This document shows positions 50,330 to 63,269 of a stretch of 64,000 nt of DNA, in pieces; positions within the stretch are counted from its first letter, which is position 1, and every line of letters begins with the position of its first letter. The notes beneath the pieces were generated by a model that saw only the letters and a program-made list of their open reading frames with translations, ran no database searches and was not told the origin of the DNA. The position numbers were made by a program, and so were the translations under genes. Origin of the DNA: Aquila chrysaetos chrysaetos (taxonomy: Eukaryota; Chordata; Aves; Accipitriformes; Accipitridae); the NCBI RefSeq assembly GCF_900496995.4, contig NC_044024.1, positions 15,192,698-15,256,697 of the forward strand, read 5' to 3'.

Positions 50330-50720
50330 CTAAGGGACGCAAAGGCGAATTTAGCACCGGTACTCAAGCCGGCCGCCCGCGCCCCGGCCGCCATCCGGAC
50401 TCCTTCAAGTGCCCGCCGGGGGCTGCAGCCGCCCACGGCTCCGGTGCCCGGTGCCCGGTGCCCGGTGCCCGGTGCCCGGTGCCGGCCGGGGTCTCCGCCG
50501 GTGCCGCTGTGCGCGGCCGCAGCGACGGGGCCCGGGGCGCGAGGCCAGCAGCCTGCCCGAAGGCATTAGCGGCTCGGCTAGCGCAGACCTGGCCGTTACT
50601 AGCCGTAGGCAAGGGGTCTGGGGCTTCGTTCGGTAAGAGCCTGCCGGGATCGGAATGAGAAAGGCGTTAGATGAGGGCCGGGCGGAAAGCGGTGGTCCTT
50701 CTCTGCGGGCCGCTCTGAAT
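50330..50720. promoter_or_regulatory. CpG island
   Basis: A dense GC/CpG-rich block with sharp AT-rich flanks includes a six-copy tandem repeat (50442-50483). Neither strand shows a perfect donor at its edge. An alternative promoter for the same plus-strand transcript as the 41.4 kb island, or an independent promoter, are both possible. Confidence 0.5.
50442..50483. repeat. Six exact copies of the heptamer CGGTGCC
   Basis: The 7-base unit CGGTGCC repeats six times without error inside the CpG island. Perfect copies suggest recent expansion or instability. Confidence 0.9.
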
Positions 50721-50724
50721 AGTC

Positions 50725-51480
50725 TTCGTACTGAGGCAACAGTAAGTGAAGGGAACTGTTTCCCGCTACAAAATAAAAGACCACCCAAAGAAAACGATCC
50801 TTTATGATAAACATTTCTTTGTGCTGGGGGGTGGAGTGGCTTCCAATAAAGAATTTGAAATTTTCAAGGAGAACAGACATTTTTCACCCATCCTTCGCTG
50901 CAATTTTCCATTCAGTAAAAACGGTTTTCATGGATTGTCTTTAAATAGCTCTAGTTATAACAGCAGCACCCACACATCTTCATGCTCAACTTTACAGAAA
51001 TCAAAGTATAAACTTATAACAAAAGAATTGTGGAGATGTCTGTTGAATCACAGAGACTCCGCCCTTCCAGCAGCCCTCCTCAGGGAATAAGTAATGACCT
51101 GAGGATGGCAATTTTGGTTACACACACAGTCCCTCAACCAAAAAGCCAGATGCTACATTATGACACGGGAGTACACACTTGCTTCCTCCTCCACCCCCAG
51201 CAGCCAGCGGCAGTGCTTTGAGAACAAATTTATACAAAATCTGGCGCTTATCACCTCAATACGCAGACCTGGCGATTTTATTTCCTCCGTGTAAAGGTTT
51301 AAGGCAGACCCTTGTGCGTTAGGCAAGTGAAGTAGGTGGCAAATATGGTTAGAAGGGATCTTCCCACCCCAAACAAGAGCACGCGTTGGCCACCCCGCAC
51401 TCAAATTCACCCTGCAGGGCACTGCGGATCCCCACGTACTGTCGGAAGAAAACAATGCAGCAAGGGTTAGGAATGAAGCC
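50725..51480. other. Non-coding stretch, nothing supported
   Basis: AT-rich DNA downstream of the CpG island. A long open frame on the minus strand (51153-51617) has no family resemblance and no convincing splice sites. Confidence 0.4.
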
Positions 51481-51487
51481 GAAGTAG

Positions 51488-51516
51488 ATGTGTGCATGCA
51501 TGTGTGCACATGCATA
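51488..51516. repeat. 29-base alternating purine-pyrimidine tract
   Basis: Strict alternation of purine and pyrimidine, mostly TG/CA steps (TGTGCATGCATGTGTGCACA). This is the classic Z-DNA-prone pattern. Confidence 0.8.
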
Positions 51517-51964
51517 AACACAGACAGAAAAGCAGACACAGTGATTGAGCACATGAACTTGAAATATAGTTTTAAAAGACTCAAGAAGAACTGTAAAATG
51601 TCCTGGGTAAATACCATTTTGGTTCAATGAAATATTTCCTTGCCATCAGATTTTGAAGAAGCAGGAATTTATTTATGGCATTTTTTTTTTCCACAGTGAA
51701 AAAAATTCACGGGCAAATATTCCCATTTTTCCATTTACAAAACTGTGGACTATTTATTTTCATTGAAATTGTTATTCTTGGTGAATAATACAAAAGTATA
51801 TTTTGATAATCTCTTTTAACCACACTTTAAACCGCTTGAAATAAAGACTGATCTCTTCTGAACTGGATAATAATCTCAAAAAATTTTTTTTCTTTTGAAA
51901 AAAAGACTTGTTTAGGGCAGTTCTTCTGTCAAGTGACAAGGTAACCTTTAGGATGGCCTAAGAC

Positions 51965-52085
51965 ATCGTGATCTACTGGAGCTTTGACTCTGAGATGCTG
52001 AGTAACTTACTACAAGACAGCTATCACTCTGAGCCTCAGTTTCCCTTGTTGTAAAAGGGTACAACGACTCTGTCTTTAAAAAGCA
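51965..52085 (+). mobile_element. Ancient MIR-like SINE fragment
   Basis: TTTGACTCTGAGATGCTGAG with AACTTACTACAAGACAG precedes CTCTGAGCCTCAGTTTCCC and TTGTAAAAGGGTACAACGA. The last two match the MIR core (GCCTCAGTTTCCTCATCTGTAAAATGGG), and the first sits where the CTGAGTGACCTTGGGCAAGTC box is expected. Confidence 0.5.
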
Positions 52086-55000
52086 CTCTAAGGTCCGCGC
52101 ATGAAGTAAACCATACGATAATTGCCATCAATCAGACCAGCATCCAAGCAGCTAACAGCGAAATGTGGCTCATCTCCCAGATTAGTATTTGGATAAACAT
52201 ACATAGAAACAAATAATCAGATGAGAAACCTGTTTTCATAGGAATCACATGTAATAATAAGGATATTCATTATACTTCGGGGAGGATAAAAGAAAATAAA
52301 GATGAGTGGACACACATCTGACTTCTCTTGCAGAGTTGTATCTTGTTTGTAAAGTCAACTGGCCCCTATTCCTCCTACTCAGAGGAATCTTTGATAATTC
52401 ACATGTGAAATTAAAGGCATCTTATTTATTCAGTTATTTATTATTCTCTGTAAAATGAGTTAGGAATTTGTCCCTGTGAATAATGTTAGCCATAATAGTT
52501 AATTTACTCCTATTCATTGGCAGTAATAAAAATGTACAAGGGGATGCAGAAACATTATTATTTCTTGCTTGAAGTGCAATTTCATGTGGTGAGAAAAACA
52601 TGCTAATATGCTGCAAAGTGCTACAGGAATTTAGTTCTCAAAGGAATGGCGGTATTAAATGTATTCTGACAAGAAGGGGCTTTGGAAGGGAAACATTTAT
52701 CTTCATAAAGTCATTAAATTTACTGAGCAGCACCGCATTCTCACTGCAATCTGCTCACTCCATTAAAGGCAGAGCTGTGGAACGGTCTCTGCTGTATTAG
52801 GAGCATCTACATTTTTGAAAATTTTAATAATGGGGGGAAAGAAGACTCAAGGAGGGGGAAATAATATATCCTTCTTTAAAAGAATCCTCTGCATTAAAAA
52901 AAAAAACAACCCCCCCAAAAAAACAACTCAGAAATCGCCACTCAAAAAGAACAAGTTTCACTGCCTACCTCTGGACAGAAACATATTACAGGGGAACTTT
53001 GACAGATAAGACTTTAAAACACTGAAATGAGGACTAATGGCTTTGAAGGCATTGGCAGCACGTAACTGGCATGTGAGGGATGCTCAAGGTAAAGGGCTGG
53101 GAAGAGCAGCTTTGCACATTCGTATTTGGCCTTTAACTACCTGCTCATGTTCGGGCTTATGGCAATAAAATGGAATTAGGGCAAGTAGGTAACTCTTGAA
53201 ATTGGAGATGCTGTTCTCAGTGTCTTTTCCCATGCAGTCGGTTACTTTATTTTTCTTCATCCTTGACAGCTAGATATGTTTTAAGTAAAAAGATAAAACC
53301 TTTGTGCGTATTGTAATGCTTCAGTAACATTTTGGGTGAAGTCTGCCGTGCCAGTTCAGACAACCCAATCCAAGGGCCTGGGTCAAAGTGATCTGCATAA
53401 TTGAAGAAGAAAGTCCTTCCTCCAGAGGAAGCAGGAGAATTTCTCCAGCCAGGAGAAAACTAGCAAGGGTTATTTTTATAGAGAACCTAGCAGGCTAACT
53501 CCGAAAAGAAAACAGTCCCAAAATAAGTCATGCCTTCGATGTGAAAATTGTTGCATGGAAGGCACCAGAACCAGGACGCACGCATTGCTCTATTCTAGTC
53601 CCACCATAACCTCTTTAATGACCTCCAGTGTACCCACTGGAGAAGGAAACTACCTGCACTTGCTCTGATTACAGCAAACATCAAGAACAGAAAGCTAATT
53701 AAGTACCAAATATGACAGTAACACTGTAAAACCATATTTCTGAATGAACAGCCAGAGCCATCAGCATCTTTACTGCAGGCTTTTTATATCAATATCACAG
53801 GGTGCCAAAGCTCTCCAGGAGTTCATTTCGGAAACAAGGCAGCCGAAAACCATAACATTAACAAGACAAACCCATCTGCCCTCCTAACCACAAAACAATA
53901 CAGCACACAGAAACACCTCAACAAGAACAACTACGCGAGCGTCAGAACCCAAACCTCACGCTCAGCATGATTGAACCTATCTAAAACGATGGAAGAGCAA
54001 TACTCTTAATGCCCCTACTCACCACAACAGGGAATATCGTACCTCCTTTAATTGATTTTGTTATCATCACATCCACAGACTCTCAAAAGCTCAGAAATGT
54101 TTTTGCCTGGCTCATGAAAGCAAAACAAGATGTTGATAGAACTAATCAACCCCCTTTTTACTGAGGATGAATGCAAAAGGTTTCAAGTGGTGCAAGCAAA
54201 CTCCTCTTCAAGGTTTTCTTCTGTGAACAGACAATCACCATCAAGGCCCAGAAGACTAGGTATTCACTGATTTCTGGATCTAGTAGGTCTGAAGAATGAC
54301 TTTCTAATGGCTTTACACCACAAGTGCATCAGTTCTGCAGATTAGCGTTCTCCCACACTTAACAACATCTGGGTTAAAGATCTGAACCTCCTGGCTTTGT
54401 TCTGTCTCTAACTATGCCAGATAAATATAGTGGGTAGAAGTTAGATAGCCTGAAGAATAACTGTACAATCATACCAATTTCTAATATACTTGCAGCCAGT
54501 TGCAACCTCGCTGTAACACAGAAGGGGAAAAAAAAAAAACAAAAAACCTACATCAGGAAACCACAGACTTCCCTAATGGGTTACAGTGCATAATTGAGTA
54601 TAAAGAATAGTTATTGCTTGAACTACAGTTGAACTGAGATTTCCAGCTTCCCTAGCAAATGTTCTGCTACTGCTGCTAAGCTACAGTAATAATTTCTAAT
54701 TGTGTGGGTTTTAAGTGAAAACAGTAAGAAATGCTGTTCGATTGGTTACCGTAAACTATTCCTTCCAACGCTACCAGGTCACTGGAACAAGCCCTGGAAA
54801 TCAGAGTCTTTTACCTAAACAACACTAGCAGAAGCTGGAAACTAATGAAGCAATGCTGCAGTAGCATCACGCCCATTACACGATTAGAGGGACAGCATTG
54901 GACACCATGAGATTGTCACACACCTTGCTAATGAACCATGTTTTACACACATTTAATTAATTAATTATGGCTGAAGTAATTCACTGCTAGCCAGCAACTG

Positions 55001-58000
55001 CTTTATTATACACAAACCTGACCACCTTACAAATACCACACTGGAGTGCTAATGAGCTATTAAGTGGGACTGCACGTTACCAGCAATTTTGTGGGAAATC
55101 AAGTAATAAGAGATCAAATATCAAATAAAAGAGCTTTTAATCCAAGTGAGATAATTAATTGCACCTCCTGTCTCACAGCTTTCCTAGTACTTTACAAGAA
55201 AAAAGAGCTTTCTCATCAAGTTAATTTGATCCTATTGCCAAAAACTTTTTTTAAATTATGAGTGCCATTTAGCAAGTATGACAGGAATTATTATTTACAT
55301 AGCAGTTTCTCCTTGGGATTCCAATATACTCCAGAGACATCGTTCAAACACCCAGGGAAAGACACTCAGCAAGCCCAAATAGCTGAAGAGATGGTTGAGG
55401 GAGGAAAGAGGGGAAGGTTACAGTTTCTACATGGGAGCTAATAATACTCCGCTACTTTCCCAGATCTCATTCATTTCTCAGCCATCCATCCACTTCTCAA
55501 AGCCGTGGAGAATATAAGCAGGATGCAGAGAACATCCAGTGCACTTTGCCAAAGGCCAGGAAGAACTGCAGTCACTTAAGGCAGCTCTCAAGGGCAGGCA
55601 AGGCAGGGAAGCAGGGTAAGAGCCTGCTCCTCCAGCGTTAGAGCGCGGTGGATTCTGCACAGAACAGTCCGCAACCACCTCCACGTCCTGAAGTCCCCCT
55701 ACACCTGCACCGCTCTGTTGACGCCCAGGACCTGTTGCCCCTCCACATTCCAGCCTGGAATAAGGCGGCATTTATGAACACATTTCCTCATGCACCAGTT
55801 GCATTTAAAAAGAAGCCACTAGCAACACCACCCAACCTAATTTTAGGTGCTCCCAGACTAATAAGGAAGGAACTCTGCTCTGCCTTTATTTTTCCCGTTA
55901 TCGTAAGGATGATCATAAGACCGTAGAGCAGATGACCAGAACATCCGAGGAACATTAAAGCAGGCTGTTTTTCTGGAGTCAGGGAAATCAATAGCTGAGA
56001 AGGCCCCAGCTCACTTTGTAGCCTAAATAGCATTCTTCTGCATTCTTATTTGGCTTGTATATGTGTATGTGCAAATGTGTTATAAATCCCTGGGGGTTGA
56101 CAGAGCTTTTCTCCTACAGTTTCAGTTAAACATAGGTTGGCCATGACTTCCCTAACCCCCACAAAGTGTCTAAAGTAACGTGATGAAAGCATACTTCATT
56201 TCTCCCTGGATCCAGAATTAAATGCTCACTATGCTTAAAAGTCTATTTTTTAGTTCACTGCCTCATACCCTCATCTCTGTTATCCAATTATTTCCTTTCT
56301 ACATGTTTTTTTTCCACTTAAGCCTTCTAGTCTTTCAGCATTCTACAGCCCATCATTAGTTAATTCCTGTTGACTTTTATCATTTGTACTCTCCCTAATT
56401 GGTTTGTCACATTCCTATTTCCTTTTTATTCCCTTTCCATTTTTATTTTCCTACATTCTAACTTCCTCCAATTTATTTTCCTCCTACATAAACTATGATT
56501 TTTATTGATGCTGAATGCAGCCCGCAGGCCAAAAATAATAGTCCAAAACCAAGTGACCACACTTCTTCAGTTTTTCACAGATTAATTTCAGAAAAGAGGT
56601 TCTATTTGGCTAAATTTCCTTTTCTATATTTCTAGCTACTGAAGAAGCTGCACATACAATAAATATTTAATAGGAAATCCCCTCCAGCTGAATTCAGGCC
56701 CCACAGCATCTCATTACTATGTCTTGGAATAGCATCCTCATTGTCACTTGCTTAATTATGCTAAGAAAGAGTTGAATTGTGTGGCTGTTGGGATCAGAAA
56801 GTGATTAAATTCACTTGGCAAGACTTTGGATATCTCATTATGATCCTCATTTAGCACTTCTAATTGAGTCCATTTTTAATTTTTTTTTTTAGTTTTCTAG
56901 AACCATGATTTGGGAAAATCTTTCCAACAACAGCAAATATTTCCCTAACTTTTTCCTTCTTTAATACAAATTTCTGCCATGAAGAAGAATCATGTAAAGA
57001 TTAAAAGCAATTTGATGTCCTAGTGCACGACTAATCTTTTTGAATGACTGTCACCCTTACAGAAAAGGGAACTGAAACTCCCTGGAGTAGACACCTAATT
57101 TCTGATGGAGTTCTCTTTCCTATGCACTAACACTTGCTGAGCATATTACCCTCTATAAATGATCATAAATAACAGCTTGCTCCCAAGCAATCCCCCTGAC
57201 CACTACTCTCCAGCAGTTTTTTGAGAGCTTGTCTCCTCATTTCAGGTGGGAGCATCAGCACTCTGAAGGTGAAGATGAGGATGCTGCTGGGAAGGAGAGG
57301 GGGTTTGCTTTAAGAGTTGCTACCTTGCTTGCAGGAAACTCACTTCTGTGAAGTAAACCAGCAGAAGAGCTAGGTATCATTTCAATCACAATTAACATGT
57401 CGAAAGACGACTCAAGTGATGCACAAGTGCCAGATATCTGCACAGGGGGTTAATTTCATCCTAAGAAGTCAGATGACAAGAGAGTACTCTATTAAAATCA
57501 ACACACATGCAGTTTACCAGCATAGATACAGTTCTCATATTAGTATTGCGAAAGCATCTTAATAGCATCATAAGACAAACTCTCATAGTAATGGCTATAT
57601 ACAGTCAGAAATAGACAGGTTGTTCACAGACTCCGATTTGTATGGAACTTTCCAAAACCAGCATCATGAAAATATACCTTTGTGGGTAATGTCTGTGCTA
57701 ATTGAGTCCTATCTCGGTGCAGAAACACTGATGAAAGTCTCTTCCTCACAGTGAGAAACAAATAACATACCTGAAATTAACCATCATTAAAGAATAAAAG
57801 GCTTTGAAGGAAAAGAATAAGGACTGAGTATGCTAGGACTTGTCCCACAAAAGGAAAACAAAATAAATACTTCCTACAAACACCTTTAGCAGTCTTTACA
57901 ACCAACAGCCATAGCTGAACAGTGATTGCTACGTCTTCGTTTTATAGAGATACAGGCAAATGACGGAAGGTACTTTAGGAAACCCCAGAGAAATTCTGCT

Positions 58001-58084
58001 GCACAAATAACAGAAAGAAGTAATAAGAAATAGGAAATCATGAATCATCTCAGCATCCAATAAGGCATGTGCATAAAAGATCGT

Positions 58085-58180
58085 TTCTGTTTTATATATG
58101 CAAAAAACAGGGATGGGAAAAGGTTATGTGACTTTGCTGAAGCTTACACAAAAAGGCCAATATGACCTGAGAAACAGACC
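58085..58180 (-). mobile_element. Possible MIR-like SINE fragment
   Basis: AAAACAGGGATGGGAAAAGG, TTATGTGACTTTGCTGAAGC and TTACACAAAAAGG resemble the reverse complement of the MIR core (ACAGATGGGGAAACTGAGGC ... GTGACTTGCCCAAGGTCACAC). It is weak and strongly diverged. Confidence 0.3.
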
Positions 58181-61100
58181 TTTAATGAAACCCTCGTCCA
58201 TGCAGAGCGCTACTGGAAGACACGTGCTCTGACTCAGCATAGCATCACCGCTTTTAGTCTGCTCCAATACCTGGCACACTAGAATGGCCAACTACCCCCT
58301 CACAGGGCTCATCCAGAGAAGGACATAAAGCAAGGGTACTTAATATTCCAAAACCTAGGCATTGCTTTCTTTCTTATCCCTGTAGAAAGACTTCTTTTTT
58401 TGCAGAATCTCCCAAGCACATGTTCCTCTTTTCAAGAAAGAAATAAATTTTAGGGCTTCCTTCTTTGCAGGTGTGAACTTACCCCAAGAGGGTCAATGTC
58501 TGTCCACCACAGCTGAGGATTTAACCCTTTACTTTTAGCACAATGATTGCCACAGAAAAGTTTCTCTCCAAGAGTTGCATAACAATGTCCTAAAGATATC
58601 CTTAGCTACTCCAAAGCCCAGATTTTGGTGCCTGGTAGTCTTACTTAATTTTGTGAACTACAAAATATGTGCAGGCAGAAACCTCTCTTCTACCAGTTCT
58701 TTAAAGTTTATTCGGAGAAACAAAGGAAAAAAAGAAGTGGCAGAGAAAAACTTAAAGCCTCAAGGCCACCATCAGCCCAAGGATTTGTGGTTCTCCTGAG
58801 TGCATTTTTTTAGTGTCTCTGTTCAAGCTGGTACAGGAGATTGACTTTTAAGGTTGATGGTATTGATCTAATTCACAGCCCTATACTCATTTATCATGAT
58901 TCTTTAATCAATAGCCTAGCTACTTAAGATACTAGGAGTTCGGGTCCTTATTTATCTAGGTGACATTTTGATAGCACCTATCTCCTCAGGGGCTCTTGTC
59001 TTTTAGGTCAGCGCTTCATTTCACCTCATCTTTCCCCAAGGTGTGTAAGCAGTGGGAAGACATTAATGTCACTCGCCCCAGTGTATGTTTGGGTGTGGCA
59101 ATACCGTGGTTTGGACTCCTCAGCAGGTTTTATCATCGTAAAGGCACATAGATCAGGTGCTTAGCTGGTGAAAGCTGATATCCTTTCAGCAGAGCCACGC
59201 TGATTTTCACCAGCCTGAGCTCTCTCCTTCACAATCCACGTAGGGCCCTTTACTTCTAACACAAAAGGAACTGTTGAAGCTTAACCAAAACATGATCCCA
59301 AGTACAGCAGGCCTCATTGTTTCATCTCTTCACCTTTCCCTCCCTCGGCATCAAGAGTAAGCATCAGGAGAGGGTTTCCTGTCAGCCACTTCAATAAGAG
59401 CTTCAGTTATTCAGGGTGAACCAGCTTGTCTGGAGCACTCAGCTGTCCCTGCTTTACAGTAAGATGCTCTCCACCCCGAAGGTCTATCAAAATAGACACT
59501 GGCAATGAGATTACCACACAACTACACTCATGTATCTAAGCACAAGTTCCTGGTTCAGTTATTCATTTTAAAGATCGTTCCTACGTTGATGTTTTTTGTT
59601 AAGGTGGACGATCTTTGCTTTCATTCCAGGAGGAGGCAAAGGTTAGTTGATGTTTGGTTTTCATTGCAAAAACAATGCATCTACTCTGCAAAAGATTGCT
59701 GAACATTTCATTAAAAGCAAGCTAAGAATAAACAGAAACCTGCTGGTCCTTCATGCTGAAAAATAAACTGTCTCAAGCTTTGAGGCGTCAAAGAGTTGTA
59801 CGCTGCCGCCCCAGTCCCGCTGTATGGTACTGCATCCTCAGCCGGTGTGAAGTCAGGGAAGCTACTTCAGTTTCACAGCTGAACATCTGGTCCCCTGCAA
59901 ATGGGCTTTGCATTCCAGTAGCTGAATTTCTTTCAGCTACTGTGTTATGCAAGATAAAGAACACAAGGGATAGAAGCTTGAGCCTTGAAAGTGAACGTGG
60001 CTGTGTCATGAACCCCCTCAAAATTTGCCTGTTTCAAAATTGAATGCAAGCGTTCAATGTTTTGCCTGTCTCAGAGTAACCGAGACACAAACACCTTGCA
60101 GTTATTTCCACAGCTAGGCCCAGCCTTACCAACTGCTACCCAAGCAATTCTCTCTGACTGATTTCACGCAGACCAATGTCAACACTTCCTGGTCTCAAAT
60201 CTTTTCCGAGACCAGTTGGGAACAGAACAGCTTCCCCCAAAACATAGGATCCACAAACTTCCAAGGCATGAAAAAAGATGCTGTAAGTTGCAGGGGGAGG
60301 TTTCTGGAGAGAAGGTAAGAGTCCAGAGACAATGTGTTTTCACGGCAATATGAAAATTCATTTTATAACCTTTTGCTATGGTTTACAAGAAAGCATTGCT
60401 CTACAAAATAACCCCAAACTTCCTACAGCTTACATTGATTGCATAAGTGTTAAATAATTATAATTTACAAATGTAAATGCATACACAAGGATAAACACGA
60501 TTTCGGTGGTGCTGCTGTCATACCGAGAACTGCTTTGTTTTGGAAGTAATTCTACGTGTTGCAGTGAGACTTCTGAGGAAGCACGGTGTTATTGCAATCC
60601 GGGGCACAGCATCCCCCCCTTTCTCCTCTTACAGACATGTCTTCTCACTAGAGTATGGTGACTCTGCAGAGTTAATATCTGCATGGCTGCTACAGAGTTT
60701 TCAGTATGTCACTATATTGGCTGCGTGCCACCACAAGGCTCACTCAGTAAAAAGTCTCCACATTGTTCCCTGTCACTATGAAGCCTTCCTACCCCATAAA
60801 CTTGCTTGTTCAACCTCACTGTTAATTATAATCTCTTCTCACAGCACTAGAAGACTGCGGATAATCTCCACCGAGGTCTGTAAAGTTACAGTGGCACAGT
60901 ACAGTCATGCTCCATCCAGTCCTCATGTAACTATGAACTCCAAGTCATTTGCATCTGAAAAATAAATCTCTTCTACTGTTTTAGAAAGAAGAGCAAACAT
61001 AGTCAATTCCCACCAACAGATTTTTCCTAAACCCACCGTCACACTGTGAATGAAATCTACTCCTGTACACAAGGTCTTCACATTCACTTCCACCTTTAAA

Positions 61101-61744
61101 ATAGGTTTATCTAGGAGAGAAGTGGTGCTTGAACCTTCTGCTGCGCTTGTGTACAGAGGGGTGAATTTCACCAGACTATTTACCCAAAGTCATTTCTTCC
61201 CAAATCAGTATAACAACTACAGCTGCTCCCTGACACGCAGAGAAGTGTCATCTTTAAGAAGGTCTGCCACAGCTTGTATCTCAAAGGCAGAATAAGTAAT
61301 GTGGGGTGACAGATGCTTTCATAGCTGTTTTTGCATTGTAGAACTTACACAGCACATACATAAATATATCTACTACACATGCAAGAAAGACTTTATTTAC
61401 ACATTTCCTTCTTGTCATATTTAATTCACACACGCACACACTCAGTCTGCTACGTTCCAACTTGGCCAAATCCTTGTTCACCCAACTATCTTCCCTCTGC
61501 ACTGCAACATCCTAAGGGCACACAACTGAGAGAAGAGGGAAAGCCTATTAAGTGATGAGGATGCAGTGTTTATAAAAATTAAAATGTGTGCCGGGTGTTT
61601 GGGAAAGAATGAAAAAAATTCAAGAGCTGCATTGAAGTATGCTGAATAATTTTAAAATATTAAATCAAGGCCTTAATTACTATGTCTCTAATCTCATACA
61701 GTCACACTTCACTTTGAGGCAATTTGTGATTAAATAATAATACT

Positions 61745-61985
61745 TTAAGGCAAATAACAACACTTGGCACTTTTATAGTGCCTTTTGCCTAATTAGTTTG
61801 GGATTAGTTCCTTCGCATTGGGTATGGGGCTTTGAAGATATAAAGTGCTAAGTATCATTATGACCTGAGGATCTCAAAGCATTTTACCCATATGCATTAA
61901 TTAAGCCTCAGAGCGCTCCTGTGAGGTAGGTAAGTATTTTTTTTATCCCTCTGCGTTTGGCAGGCCCAAATGGAGAGAGGATTGG
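61745..61985 (-). mobile_element. Ancient amniote SINE (MIR/AmnSINE-like), well preserved
   Basis: ACACTTGGCACTTTTATAGT and GCCTTTTGCC precede CCTGAGGATCTCAAAGCATT, TTACCCATATGCATTAATTA, AGCCTCAGAGCGCTCCTGTG and AGGTAGGTAAGTATTTTTTTT; further on a GGCCCAAATGGAGAGAGG piece stands where GGGGAAACTGAGGCACAGAG is expected. This is the known old amniote repeat in reverse orientation. It retains far more identity than the other old SINE fragments here. Confidence 0.65.
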
Positions 61986-61999
61986 CCAGTGTTTTCAAA

Positions 62000-62720
62000 C
62001 TCGCAGTCACATTCTGCAAGCACTTATGTGCTGCACAAGCTGCCTTCCTGGACCAGGCACTCCCATCGCCCCCAACCAGAAGAGTATCCGTATCAGCATC
62101 TTCACATCTAACTGTGAGGCTCTTGTATCAGAAAGCTCTGCAGTGATGGCTGGGCGTGCCCAGAACTGCTGGGAAATCAGATCATTACTTAGGAAAAAGA
62201 CGTAAGGCTTCATTCCCACCTGCAGGAACCCCGGTGAGAAAGCTACCCTCATTTTTCTCGGTCATAGTCTTACGGACATGAGGAGTGAAACTGAAATACG
62301 CCAACAACTCAAATCCAAGGATTTACATGGTGGAGTCAGATGCAAAGTCATGGGCCCCTTTTCAGGTTATACAGCCCTCAGGCCTTCTCCAGAAACATGA
62401 GTTTCTTTTCTTTTGTTTGTTTCCTCCAAACACCAGAACTCGGAGGCAGCCTAGGGATCACGGGCGGTTACCAAAGCAAAGAAAGGAAACTTCTTCATTG
62501 TAGTTCATCCATTATGAAAACATAAATCAGCAATAAGAAGCTACAGAATCTTCATTCTATTTATAATTAATATTGTACCCGAAGCAGTCACCTGCAGAAG
62601 AAAGACGTATGAAAGGATTTCAACTTACTTTGATAATTAAGGGTATTTAGTGTCCTTTAAACATAAAGTTTAAAAAAGAGGAAATCCACAATCTGCCTGA
62701 ATGTTCTTAGTTCAACAAAG
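62000..62720. other. Non-coding stretch, nothing supported
   Basis: No exon or recognisable repeat beyond the flank of the SINE at 61745-61985. Confidence 0.4.
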
Positions 62721-62724
62721 TCTT

Positions 62725-62905
62725 TGAGTTGACAGCTAATAATTAATTAACAATGAATGGTGTCTTTCAGCCTGTCACCGTGATTGACACTATCATCTTC
62801 TGAAAAGTGAAAGATTTGTTAATGTGGCAGACTACAGTCTGGGAAACATTAAAGCTTCACAATTCCCACTGCTTTCAGCTAAACGCTTGACATGACAGGT
62901 TAGCT
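62725..62905. promoter_or_regulatory. Candidate enhancer with clustered TALE-homeodomain motifs
   Basis: TGACAG-type MEIS/PREP sites occur at 62730 (TGACAGCT), 62771 (CCTGTCA) and 62893 (TGACAGG). A PBX/PREP-type TGATTGACA lies at 62781, only a few bases from the second. A TAATAATTAATTAA homeodomain cluster lies at 62738-62751. MEIS, PREP and PBX are known to bind these motifs and cooperate with HOX proteins. Enhancer function is inference. Confidence 0.3.
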
Positions 62906-62939
62906 AGCTTGAAGAGAGGAGGTGGTAAAGAGACCAGCA

Positions 62940-63260
62940 GCAACCTCTGCCGGTGGCAGCCCGGCTTCCCCTCCGAGCAAGGATTTCGCTGCAAGCAGAC
63001 AGGAGAAATTAGGGATCAAAAGACCTGACTGGCCCTGAAAAGCCAAATTGCTGGAGGCTGGGTCAGGAGGCTGGGAAGCATTAAACTGCACACCTGCACT
63101 GCGCTGATAGCCGCTCCCGGTCCCGCTCCGCGGCAGGGCAGGGGCTGGGACGGGCTCTGGCCAGACCCCGCTGGAAGGGCTGCTGCCATCACCCTTCCCT
63201 CCGCCAGAATTTACTCCGCTCAGCAGTGCAACTCCCGGTTTATCCCGGCACATTCACCAA
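62940..63260. promoter_or_regulatory. CpG-enriched segment
   Basis: GC-rich with CpGs most dense at 63108-63190. Flanks are AT-rich. No start codon in a recognisable frame and no strong donor was seen. Confidence 0.3.
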
Positions 63261-63269
63261 ATAAATACG

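Larger units (their letters stand above)
51520..61735. other. Long non-coding stretch
   Basis: AT-rich, gene-free DNA with A-runs near 52897 and 54530 and a TTAATTAATTAATTATGG run near 54953-54970. It contains two MIR-like fragments (51965-52085 and 58085-58180) and an unusual C-rich, G-poor block at 53830-54030. No exon is supported on either strand. Confidence 0.45.

Noticed and set aside
51153..51617. 154-codon minus-strand open frame, with a short stretch that looked similar to one near 1.07 kb
   Set aside because: The resemblance is a few hydrophobic residues. The underlying DNA does not align as a repeat, and neither frame has splice support.
60540..60965. 141-codon plus-strand open frame
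   Set aside because: It has no recognisable domain, no splice signals of quality and no CpG island nearby.
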